From Carposina sasakii (lineage: Eukaryota > Arthropoda > Insecta > Lepidoptera > Carposinidae): DNA of 64,000 bases. Location of the stretch: NCBI GenBank assembly GCA_014607495.2, contig CP053168.1, forward strand, positions 1,054,001-1,118,000. Reading direction: 5' to 3'. Shown here in pieces: positions 11,396 through 21,314 of this stretch (position 1 is its first letter; the number at the start of each line of letters is the position of its first letter). Below the pieces are notes generated by a model, which was not told the DNA's origin, ran no database searches, and saw nothing but the letters and a program-made list of their open reading frames with translations. A program made the translations under genes and the position numbers.

Positions 11396-11744
11396 TTATT
11401 ACCTACTAACCTACAAGATACCTGCTCATAAGTAAAGATGTAAGATTTGGATTTAGATAGTAATTTATACCACTATGAGTACACGGCAAGCATACCGTAT
11501 TAATCTTAATGATGTCAGAGTAACCATACTAGAATCCTAATAATTCCACTTATTGCACATAAATATGCCTTTTCTATTGACATTAATGCGTGCGCCCGGA
11601 TTTTCCTGATATTTTTTGTCTTAGAAGGAATTGTTTTGCTCTTGGCTGTAAAATTTATGTCTTAATTAAATACTTATACCTACGTACTTAAGTATCAAGT
11701 AAACCTTCACATGCCCGATCCTACCTATATGTCGCATAGGCATA
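11396..11744. other. No feature seen
   Basis: AT-rich, no frame or repeat that I can support, beyond the SINE's right target duplication at its start. Confidence 0.4.
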
Positions 11745-12060
11745 TACAGGTGTTTTTTCGTTGCCACCCTTAACGAAGGATACGTACTCTATACATCAAA
11801 TAAAGTAAGTTTATGCCAAAAAAAATGCTGGGAAACGATGTCATTTTTTTTAAAAGTAATTAATTACTTGATCGAGCGAAATTTATAGTGTCCAGTGTTT
11901 ATGCTAGTTTTTTCATAGACTTTTTTCATTTTTTCATTAATTATTTCTCGTGAAGAAATCTTGCTACGCGAGACTATGTGCATTTATGCAGAAAAACGCA
12001 GTTTATTTACTCAACTTTGGACCCTAATATCTTGTGAATCAGACACTTCCCAGGTACCTA
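11745..12060. mobile_element. TACAGGGTG-family MITE, copy 2 (truncated)
   Basis: Begins TACAGGTGTTTTTTCGTTGC and keeps the family landmarks as far as AGACACTTCCCAGG. It then breaks off at the CACTGGCGG element. The distal inverted end is missing. Confidence 0.7.
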
Positions 12061-12063
12061 TGC

Positions 12064-12803
12064 TCACTGGCGGACTAAGACTTTTTGAGGCCCGGGGCGG
12101 TCTTTAATTTTAGGGCCCCCTGGCGCCCGCCCTCCAGATTTACTGAATTAAACAAATTCAGATATCTTCCGGATATCTTATTCGCCAGATATGTGTGATG
12201 CCGTCTCTTTCGGTTCGTACTAACAAGAGGGAGATGTCAATAGAGATATCTGTCAGATAATTATATCGGGCACTTATCAGTAAGTGTTGAAACAGGCCCT
12301 ATGTATGCGTTATGAACAGAGGTCGGAATTAGGTAGAGTCATTTATGTACTTGTACTGATTTCATACAGCGAAAGAATAAAGTGGATATGCCTCAAATTA
12401 CAAACTAATAAACATTTTATGTTAATTAACTTTGTTTTATTTGGTATCTCTGAGGGTTTTATTATTATTTATTTGTAATATTGTTGGCCACACGGGATTG
12501 TCCATTAGAAATCCTGGGAAGGTCCACATTAATATCAACATTTCGATGCAAGTACATAAATGACTCTACCTAATTCCGACCTCTGGTTATGAATCTTATG
12601 AACTTAGATGAATTAGGTACCTACACCGTTTACTTATTATGGTAAATGATCGGAAGAATGGTTTAATTACAGCAGATTATGTTAAAATAACATTGTCTGA
12701 GTAGACAAGGAAATTTTTTTTTTTAAATATGCCAATCCGAGGCCCCTCAGTTGTGGGGCCCGGGGCGGACCGCCCCCACCGCCCCCCTGTTAGTCCGCCA
12801 GTG
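12064..12803. mobile_element. Inverted-repeat element 'CACTGGCGGACTAA'
   Basis: The ends start CACTGGCGGACTAA on both strands, and a GC-rich subterminal block around GGCCCGGGGCGG is inverted at the two ends. I find no clean target duplication. It truncates or abuts the MITE to its left. A hAT-type MITE (12317-12585) is inserted inside. It is probably a non-autonomous DNA transposon, and no protein remains. Confidence 0.6.
12317..12585. mobile_element. hAT-type MITE with 8-bp target duplication (A)
   Basis: A perfect 8-bp duplication GTTATGAA (12309-12316 and 12586-12593) flanks 37-bp perfect inverted repeats starting CAGAGGTCGGAATTAGGTAG. The 8-bp duplication and a CAGNG start are hallmarks of the hAT superfamily. 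269 bp, no coding capacity, nested in the CACTGGCGG element. Confidence 0.9.
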
Positions 12804-13886
12804 TTTATTCGGTCAGTTTATAAATTTAACTGGTATCTCGCATTTCCAAGAGCGCGCACGAAGCGAGCCGGAAATCTTTGTTTATTTTGAATCCTTTGTA
12901 ATTTTTTAAAGTTTTCCACATTATTATTATATTATCTCGAGGTATTACTAAATTAACAACGAATTCTCAAGCTTCGGTGTACCAGTGTACGTAATAGCGA
13001 CTGAAGAGAAGGAATAAGAAAAATTTCGCCTAAATACTACCTACTTATAAATTCTGATGCTGCATTGGTGATGATGATGAATCAGTGAAGTAACAAGTGT
13101 ATATTAAATCGGTACTTAGATTTATTGAATATTCAATAAAATTCAAGATTCGTGCTTACCGCAATAATGATTTGTAGAAGGGTTTTTCTATCAACTGGGG
13201 AGGATTCACCTGAAAGCGGGACATTCGGCGTCCCGCAGATATTTAAAACGGGACGCGTTATTTAGACCCTGATCGGTTGGCAATCCTATCTGCACCCGTT
13301 ATAATATGGTAAACGTGGCTGCGGGACCTCATTTGTGATTTTTCATTTCTGTATTATATGTATTAGGTATGTTGTTGCAAATGAGATATAATCATAATGT
13401 CATTATTACAGCCCGACAAATTACGAAATTGTACCTTTATTTATAAAGTTGTAAGTCGTGATTTGTAAATCATCGTTGACAGTCGACACTAATTTATAAC
13501 AGTTTTACGACAATTAACGACTATATGGTAATATGGTATACCTATGGGCGTTCATCAATCATAAATACCTACCTATAATTTGTAGATACAAGCTCTAGAC
13601 ATCTAACGCGTAATTATTAATTTTTTTTTATATTGACACATTACACTTATTACAAAGAATTTACACATTGTTCTAGCAAAAATTTGTCTAACTTTGACAG
13701 ATATTTCATACATAATTCTGTCAAATGTCATTCTTTTAATATTTAAGAATAATAGCATGTATGTACTGTAGGTAAAGGTAAAAGAGCCAATAAAAATATC
13801 AAAGGAAAAGATGGAAATTGTAAGATTTTTTTTTCTGAAATTCTATTGTGGAGGCCCCTCGTTTGTGGAGGCCCCGGGGCTTTCAC
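12804..13886. other. Intergenic, no feature seen
   Basis: AT-rich. A minor foldback around GCGGGACATTCGGCGTCCCGC (near 13216) is the only structure noticed. The GC-rich text at 13850-13890 resembles the subterminal block of the 12064-12803 element. Confidence 0.4.
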
Positions 13887-13894
13887 CCCGGTTG

Positions 13895-14309
13895 TAGTGT
13901 TGAGTAGGACACGACTTGAAAAAGAGTTTGTAAGAGTAGCCTCTTTTTTGTCCTGAGCCAGTACAATGTCCCACTTCAAATGAGGCGAGGCGTACCTACT
14001 GACTGAACCATTTGAAGTTATTATAGTACGAAATATGCGCGCCTCCTGACGCCTCAAATGTCAGACGCGACGTGCTTTTGTCATGGCGCCTCGCCTCGCA
14101 TGGAAGACAATATATTTCTCTCTCGCTCAAAATGTCAGACGCGACGACCGTGACGTGATCACGTGACGTGCTTGTCGTTTGTCTGCCTGCCTCGCTCGAC
14201 CGCGACAAGAAAATTGAAGTAGTACAATTTAAAATTTCGAGGCACTCTTACATTTTGACGTCATGTCCGGGACAAATGAAGTGCCTCTTGTATGTCCTAC
14301 TCAACACTA
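13895..14309. mobile_element. hAT-type MITE with 8-bp target duplication (B)
   Basis: A perfect duplication CCCGGTTG (13887-13894 and 14310-14317) flanks inverted ends TAGTGTTGAGTAGGACA (17 bp perfect). The TAGNG start and 8-bp duplication indicate hAT. 415 bp. The inside contains a repeated GTCAGACGCGACG (twice) and the palindromic CACGTGATCACGTG-like block near 14150-14168. No protein. Confidence 0.9.
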
Positions 14310-14317
14310 CCCGGTTG

Positions 14318-15188
14318 CCCTCCCCTGAATCTGGCCCTGCGCCCGATACCTCTACATAATATGTATAGGTACCTACATACATACCTATACATATCAATCC
14401 CTTATCCCCAGAGAGGTTGAAAGAGTTTCACCTCAGCCTATTTGGTACTTACTATTAGAGTGTAAGGGGTGAGCCTATCGCCCCTGTATTTTGAATTTAT
14501 TTCATGTACCTACGGATTTTAATATTCTAAAATCGTCCCTAGCTTACTCCGAGGAGCGTCGTCGTCAGCCGGCCGTAAAATAAACACCAAAACCTTTGCA
14601 ATATTCTTACTTAAGTTTTGAAAGAAACCATATTAAGCCGACCCTATAAATAAATGGGATAAGAGCAGATAATTGATAGATGAATATGTAGATATATAGG
14701 TACGTAAAACGTTATTTGCTTCTAGTTTTCGGAAGTGGGATCATAAGTCAATGTATCCAGATTGTAAGCAAGTATGTAATTTGATGTCAAGGTCCTTGTA
14801 CCTATTACGACGAAGTGTATCGTAGAGTGCAAGGCCGTGCAATTTCTGATAAAACTTGCACTTCTTTATAAAGTACGGTATTTTACATTTTGCTACAGAA
14901 GAAGCAAAGTGAGAAAAACGTTATCATGTTCCTATTATAAATGGGGTCAACCAACGCAATATGGTTTCTCCGTAACTCATATTGCTTTTGGCATTTGTTT
15001 TACGATGAGCTGCCGGCCAGACGCCAACGCTCTTTTTCCGAGCATTCCAACATTTCCATGGCTCTCCATTTCCATTATGAATATATGCAGCAAGTATAAC
15101 TAACCGATTACTGTAGGCGCTAATATTGCTACATATTCGTGAATGGAATAATCCTCTAACGTGTTATAGAGTAATGCTATGTTACATA
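14318..15188. other. Intergenic with a short dispersed repeat
   Basis: 14396-14490 resembles the 'ATCCCC-AAGAGGTTGG-GCAGAAGTG' dispersed repeat also seen at 31663-31760, 43983-44030 and 54521-54630. I see nothing else. Confidence 0.4.
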
Positions 15189-15574
15189 TACAGGATGATT
15201 TTTGGTCGTCAACGTTCCCGAAAACTACGGAATCTCCTCATCATCACGATCATTTTTCTCTATGGAAGCATACCTGGGAAGTGTCTGGTTTCCAAAATAT
15301 TAGGGTCCAAAGTTGAGTAAATAGACTGCGTTTTTCTACATAAATGCACATAGACGCGCGTAGCGGGATTTTTTCACGAAAAATAATTAATATATGTCTA
15401 TAAAAAAACTAACAAACACTAGACACTATAAATTTCGCACGATCAAGGAATTTAAAATTTTCTTTAAAAAAAAAAAAAAAAAATTCCCAGCATTTTTTTT
15501 GGCATAAACTTACTTTATTTCATGTATAAAATACGTACCCTTAATTAAAGGTGGCCACAAAAAAACACCCTGTA
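15189..15574. mobile_element. TACAGGGTG-family MITE, copy 3 (reverse)
   Basis: A full-length copy in the opposite orientation to copy 1: starts TACAGGATGATTTTTGGTCG and ends at CACCCTGTA. It shares its final TA with the next copy, so the two are joined tail to head. Confidence 0.8.
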
Positions 15575-15909
15575 CAGAGTGTTTTTGGTCGTCAACGTTC
15601 CCGAAAATTACGGAATCTCGTCATCATCACGATCATTTTTCTCCATGGAAACATACCTGGGAAGTGTCTGGTTCCCAAGATATTGGGGTCAAAGTTGAGT
15701 ACCTAAATAGACTGCGTTTTTCTGCATAAATGCACATTGACGCGTGTAGCAAGATTTTTTCACGAGAAATAATTAATATCTGTCTATGAAAAAACTAGCA
15801 TAAACATTGGACACTATAAACGCCCGATCAAGTAATGAAATAAAAAAAAAAATACATATTTTCCCAGCAGTTTTTTGGCATAAACTTACTTTATTTGATG
15901 CATAGAGTA
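15573..15909. mobile_element. TACAGGGTG-family MITE, copy 4 (reverse), split by the pogo-like element
   Basis: Starts TACAGAGTGTTTTTGGTCGT and runs to GATGCATAGAGTA. There the pogo-like transposon is inserted at a TA. The interrupted text resumes after the second TA at 28013-28021 (CGTATCC), as other copies predict. This gives an empty-site reconstruction for the 12-kb nest. Confidence 0.8.
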
Positions 15910-15965
15910 CCGTAAATGCATACAACATGAGACATGTTTAAATTTCAATTCACAGTATAAGGTGT

Positions 15966-18471
15966 AATTGAATGCATGATTGTAAAAACCCACCTCAGAC
16001 CACTTTTTGTGAAATACTTTTTTTGATTGATAATTTTTCTCTATGGCAAGATACATCGATTGAGCGTGAAAACACACCTCGGTCATACATACATCCTGCA
16101 GAAATAAGGGCACGAATATTTCATTGAGCGTAAAAACCCACCTTATCGTGGATGAGGGGTTTTTTTACAACCAAACTTATGGCAACACCTATAAATGTCA
16201 GCGTCAAAGTTGACGTTTTTATTTAATTCTGTTTAATTAACGGATGAAAACGAACGTATATCCCGAAAAAACGTTTTATTGTTTAATTTGATAGCGTACG
16301 ATAAGTGAAAATGAGTGCCGGAATGACAGAAATTTTCATTTCTCTTGATCAAGGTGAGTCTGGATTGGAAGAAGCTCGCACAAAAAAACGACGAGATAAC
16401 TCTGCTGATTATCTTCGCAACAAAATTAAACAAGCACGTATTCGTGGGCAGGCTTATGTCACGCCAAATAATAAAACCGTACCTGCTAGGACTGTAGGAC
16501 CCTCCTGCAAGTGTGCCAAAAAATGTTGTGATATTGTAACCGAAGATAACAAAATTGAAATATTCAGCAAATTATATGATTTGTCCACAAAAAATGAGCA
16601 AGATATCTACCTCCAAGGTTTGATTACATGTAAGCACATAAAACGACGCCGAGTGCATAAGGAAAATCCATTGAGGAAGAAAACTTTTGTATACACCGTC
16701 CCAATCGGAAACGACAGGAGAGAGGTATGTCACTCTGCTTTTCTTAGTTTGTTTGGGATTACTAAAGATCGCGTTAAGAGGCTCCGCAACTTGCTGGTCT
16801 TGGGCAAACTACCGGAAGATAAGAGAGGGAAATCGCAAACTGTTAATGCCATGCCAAGTGACCAAATTTCCGAAGTTATATCTCATATATCCAGCTTTCC
16901 AGTAAAAGAGAGCCACTACTCTTCTGGCATAATCAAATACCTACCTGCTGATTTATCGGTAAAGAAAATGTTTCGACTTTATAAGGAAAAGCACACCGAA
17001 ACAAGGATTAAGTATGAATATTATAACAAAATATTTAGGGAAAACTTTGCTCTTCGATTTGGACGACCGGCAGTTGATACGTGCTGTCTTTGTGAGAGTT
17101 TAGACTTAAGAATCAATTCGAAAACCCTCAATGATGTAGCTAAAAAGGTGGCATTGGCCGAAAAGACAGTACACAAAAAGAGGGCAAAGAAGTTTTATAT
17201 TAAACTTCAAGAAGCGAGGCAAAGATCCCAAGAAGATGAAACATTCTTAGGCATTTGCTATGATTACATGCAGAATGTGCCACTGCCAATAATCCCAGTG
17301 CAAGAAATATTTTACTTGCGACAACTGAGCATTTCGATCTTTTGTATCCACAATTTAAAAACAGGAAAAAACGTCCTGTTCTTGTATCATGAAGGGCAAG
17401 CAAAAAAGGGACCAAACGAGGTATGCTCGTTTCTTATGACATACATTAATGAGTATGTTGACAAGAAAGTAGTAGAGTTAATGCTCTTTTCAGATAATTG
17501 CGCAGGGCAGAACAAAAATAATACTGCAGTACGTATGAATATGGCCCTAGTTGACAGTGGACGTTTCAGAAAAATACAACAGATCTTTCCAATGCGTGGC
17601 CATTCTTTTCTCCCATGTGACAGAGCATTCGGAATTATAAAAAGAAGCCTTCGCCGCAAAGAAAGGCTTTACAGTATAGAGGAACTTGTGATATTAATTG
17701 TATCTTCCAGCAGGCAGAGTGATTTTTTCACAGTTCACTTGGTTAGCGGAGAGGATGTGACAGAATTTAAAAAATGGTGGGTTCAACATTTCAAGAAGAC
17801 TGCTCTATCCCTTGAAACAAAAGATCGACGTATACCAAGAACGGATAAAGTAAGTTTCTGTATCTCAAAGTTCCATCACCTCACATTCAAGAAGATTGGA
17901 GGCGACGTGCCGGTAAGAGCGCAGGAATTTATAGATGGGGTGATAAAGCATACATTTTTGATGAAGATGAAGCCACAAATTTGCACACCGCTTCCACAAG
18001 AACCTGCATACGGGACAAGGCAACTCTGCATAAATGTAAAGAAAATGGATGATCTAAAAAAATGCTCTCAGTTCGTACCGGAAGAAGAAAAAATTAAGTT
18101 TTGGGATAAAATATTGCAATGGCCCACAGCCGAACACGTTGGGGATGAAGACGTTTACTAAAATTATCAAATTTAATGTGAATAAATATAAAAAAATAAA
18201 ATAAAATTAGACTTTGGTTGTAAAAACCCACTTTGTATGAGATGACTGTAAAAATCCTCCTTATCCCAAATCTTTGAATACCTATAATGGTCACCTAGGA
18301 ATATTTTTTAAATATATTTTTTTAGAAATAATTAAATTTTGTATTTTTAAATACATTTAATAAAAAAACTTATCTAATACGGTTCAATCTTCTAGACCAG
18401 ACAGTTTTTATTGATTTTCCAAAACATTTGCATTTGGTCCGAGGAGGGTTTTTACAATCATGCATTCAATT
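15966..18471 (+). mobile_element. DNA transposon with DUF7869-like putative transposase (element A)
   Basis: 36-bp inverted repeats start AATTGAATGCATGATTGTAA and continue AAACCCACCTCAGACC (right copy with two changes). The inner motif GTAAAAACCCACC recurs subterminally: at 16058-16084 and 16122-16148 preceded by GATTGAGC/CATTGAGC, inverted at 16151-16172, and at 18215-18235 and 18242-18266 near the other end. Target duplication is ambiguous: ATGCAT is palindromic and directly repeated at 15972-15977 and 18460-18465, or the whole 36 bp may be TIR with no visible duplication. It lies inside the pogo-like element and encodes one intact long frame. Confidence 0.75.
16311..18161 (+). CDS. DUF7869-like putative transposase, intact
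   Basis: A 616-residue protein starting at ATG 16311 (MSAGMTEIF). From memory it belongs to the large animal family annotated as DUF7869-containing. A Cys cluster (CKCAKKCC) near residue 68 is followed by a GLITCKHIKRRR segment. A helix-turn-helix-like AFLSLFGITKDRVKRLRNLL lies near 145 and a zinc-like CCLCESL near 262. The C-terminal half has three well-spaced acidic motifs: CYDYMQNVPLP (D318), LFSDNCAGQNKN (D395) and RGHSFLPCDRAFG (D437). Their order and predicted strand-strand-helix context fit an RNase-H-fold D-D-D transposase. That function is inferred, supported by the flanking TIRs and the second copy at 37151-38931. No stop or frameshift, so possibly functional. Only partner: its own TIRs. 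Confidence 0.75.
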   Translation: MSAGMTEIFISLDQGESGLEEARTKKRRDNSADYLRNKIKQARIRGQAYVTPNNKTVPARTVGPSCKCAKKCCDIVTEDNKIEIFSKLYDLSTKNEQDIYLQGLITCKHIKRRRVHKENPLRKKTFVYTVPIGNDRREVCHSAFLSLFGITKDRVKRLRNLLVLGKLPEDKRGKSQTVNAMPSDQISEVISHISSFPVKESHYSSGIIKYLPADLSVKKMFRLYKEKHTETRIKYEYYNKIFRENFALRFGRPAVDTCCLCESLDLRINSKTLNDVAKKVALAEKTVHKKRAKKFYIKLQEARQRSQEDETFLGICYDYMQNVPLPIIPVQEIFYLRQLSISIFCIHNLKTGKNVLFLYHEGQAKKGPNEVCSFLMTYINEYVDKKVVELMLFSDNCAGQNKNNTAVRMNMALVDSGRFRKIQQIFPMRGHSFLPCDRAFGIIKRSLRRKERLYSIEELVILIVSSSRQSDFFTVHLVSGEDVTEFKKWWVQHFKKTALSLETKDRRIPRTDKVSFCISKFHHLTFKKIGGDVPVRAQEFIDGVIKHTFLMKMKPQICTPLPQEPAYGTRQLCINVKKMDDLKKCSQFVPEEEKIKFWDKILQWPTAEHVGDEDVY

Positions 18472-19131
18472 CTTAATAATTATGGTTTGAAATTTTACTA
18501 GAACATGAGTCTCTATCTAAGGTAAAAGGAGCATATTGCAATATTGAGCCAATCAATGTAGTTTTTTTTATATATATTTATTTCGTCTTGTCTCAATTTA
18601 CAACGCAACATGCGGTAAACATAAGACACCTTATAAAAGTCATGGTTTCCCATGTAGAATTTCAATGTTTGTTAATTGAGACGTTAAAAAATAACAAAAT
18701 ATTGAATTTGCGCAAATTAAAACAATAATAAATCAGTTATAACTAGAGGTATTAAATAAAACAAAATATTATCTCCAAATCTTACCAGATCTTTTACTAG
18801 TTCTTCAAAAATCAAATATAAATTATATAAAATCAAAAACAAAAAACAAACTTCTTCATAAATCGTCAAAAAATAAATCAACATAAATCTCGATTTTGAG
18901 ACCGAAGGTAATTTGAGATCTCAATTTGCCCACATGTCTCAAATTAGCCTTTAACACTAGGGAAATTAATAACATTTGCAACTTATAATAAAATTTAAAC
19001 ATTGAGATCAAAATTGGAGTCTAAGCTATTAGGAACGTTTTATTGCGATACATAGGCTATACCTAGGCATACCTACGCTTTGAAGTGCGCACAAAAAAAT
19101 ATTATTTTACACAATTTTATTAGTCTTATAA
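18472..19131. other. Non-coding 3' part of the pogo-like element
   Basis: AT-rich. It contains repeated TTTGAGAC and GAGATCTCAATTTG motifs that echo the element's inverted ends. No gene. Confidence 0.5.
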
Positions 19132-20729
19132 TTAAATATTAATATTAAAAATGTATTTTCCCCTTTTCACTTGAGTGGGCTTAATTGTATTTATTATTCG
19201 AGAAGTGTCAATTGTCATCATGTCATCCACTGCTGGAAATATGTAAATACCCTTTGTAGCTGAAAAACATCTCATGAAGCGACAGGTCACTTTTCCGTCG
19301 CTAACCATGTTCGTAACTTGAGCAATAAACTTCTTTTCAGTTTGTTTTTTCGTATTCTCATTGTAGAGTAATTCGACAACAACAAAAGAATCTGGTGAAA
19401 TCTCCGAATTATTTACAATTTCTGTATCGATATCTTTAGAGCAACCAGCACCACCATCACTAGGTACAGAAACTTTAAATTGTTCGTCAGTATAGACCGA
19501 TTGGTCTACATTGAGTGGATCTTCATTTTCTTGGTTCTCATTATGTGGGATGTTAGTTATACGTGGTGACGCCGATCTTTCATCATCATCAGGAAACATG
19601 TCATGAACATCATCAAAAAACACTGTGTCGAACTCATTATTGTCATCGGATGATGAGTTTGCAGTATTCAAAACTGCTTCCCTCCATTCTTCTAAATCAC
19701 TGCAGGAAGTGCTTTCATCATCGACGATCTTTTTTTTTGTTTTTTCGTTTTATTACGTTTCGTCTTAGTCTTTAATGATTCGGATAAGTCCTCCACTGTT
19801 ACACCTTTACCTGGAATAACTGCCACCTTTTTTTTCTTCGGGGCTGTGCTGCATTCTTTTGTTCGCATATCTTCGAGATACATTTTAAACGTTTCTAACC
19901 ATTGCTGAGATGCATTATTATGGATTTCTGGATCTTCCTGTGTAGGCAATCTATCTAAGACTCTTTTTTCATTAATTGGATATATCCCAGCTGCTTCAAA
20001 TCCGGACTTCAAATTTTTTCCCATATTTTCTATATTATCCAGAGTTTGCTTCAAAAGCCTCGGAAAAACATGCTTCGGCATTACTCCTCTATTTTTTTCC
20101 TTCCAAGACAGCAGAACAGACCTCCATTTTATTTTTAATGGTCGAAACACTGCTACATCGAGGGGTTGGCACAACCCCGTACTATTTGCCGGTAAACAAA
20201 CAAATTTAATATTATAGTCAGTACACTTTTGTATCACATCTAATGAAAAATGACTGCTCAGATTGTCACCAATTACAACCACGGGTCCTCTGCCATTAAA
20301 CGATTCAACATAAGGAATAATGACCTTCAAAAACCAATCCTCAAATATTGTAGTGTCAAACCATCCACTCCGAGATCGGTTGTAAACTGTATTTGGAGGT
20401 CCTCCTTCCGTCCAAGTATTATATAAATGTTCCGCTTTATAAACGACGTACGGTGGAAGCAGAACACCTGACGCTGTCCCAGCAAACATTACGGAGGTAC
20501 TTGATTTTGATGAGTCAATGATTTTATGAGCATGCTTGATACCTCGACGTACCAACACTTTCTGGCGTCCCGGGTCATCAGACATATTAGTCTCGTCAAA
20601 ATTTACTATTGCGGCCGGATCTACATCCTCCAAGGTGGTTTTTAATTCTTGGAAGTATGATTTTAATGTCTCCTGCGTAACTCCAGCTCTTTGGCGTTTA
20701 ATATTTTCTGAGAGCCTTACAGATAAAGT
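19132..20729 (-). pseudogene. pogo/Tigger-like transposase, catalytic and C-terminal part
   Basis: Minus-strand continuation of the transposase begun at 27460. The catalytic triad is visible: D in IVNFDETNMSDD, D in VVVIGDNLSSHFS, and D in LCQPLDVAVFRPLK, 35 residues between the last two. ALPANSTGLCQPLD-like text is diagnostic of pogo/Tigger. A single frame change lies in an A-rich homopolymer (around 19728-19745). After it the reading resumes in another frame with an acidic region and a conserved C-terminal segment (FVVVELLYNENTKKQTEKKF). The gypsy insertion at 20726-20729 separates it from its N-terminus. Only one base of frame is lost, so the copy was nearly intact before the gypsy insertion, or the homopolymer is a sequence error. 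Confidence 0.8.
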
Positions 20730-21050
20730 TGTCGTAGTCCATTTACATTTCTTGCTACTGTGATTAATAAGTATCTATTTTGACTATATCAGATTATTTT
20801 ATTTGTATAATAAGTCACTAGTATGACTACCGGATATCTGATTATTGTTTATTTTATAAAAGTTGCTGTTTTGACTTTCAATCATTTTGCTTTAAAACGG
20901 GTAGAAAAATAACCGACTCGGCATTCGGATAGGACATCTTGGAACCGTAGATTGTCTTTACTTACTGTATAAAATCTAATTATTTATAGTTATTTATTTG
21001 AAATAAATCAAAGTATAGTTTTAAAGGTGTTTTCTTGCAAAAGTGTAACA
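20730..21050 (+). repeat. Left LTR of the gypsy element
   Basis: 321 bp, TG...CA ends. AATAAA near 21003 may be the polyadenylation signal in the R region. Serves as promoter for the element. Confidence 0.92.
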
Positions 21051-21314
21051 AATCAGCCAGTGGGATCACAGAATATTTCGATAAATATTGTCGCAATCTC
21101 GCCCACAGGACTAAACTTACACGTAAGTACTTTATTTCTTAAATTTTTTTTTCCTCTCTTTGGTTATATTATAATGATATGATATATAATGATAAGATGG
21201 TGAATCATATGTGTTTTCACGGTTGTTGTTTAAAAAGCTAACATCTTACTATACTATAATCGAAGCACAAAAAAACTTTGCCTAAACCAGAACATTTTTT
21301 TTGTTGAGGTTGGA

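Noticed and set aside
12284..12478. 64-codon frame starting near 12284
   Set aside because: It runs into the TIR and interior of a hAT MITE. No codon bias or domain.
13743..14359. Overlapping open frames around 13743-14359
   Set aside because: They cross the borders of a hAT MITE and its target duplication, so they cannot be one ancestral gene.
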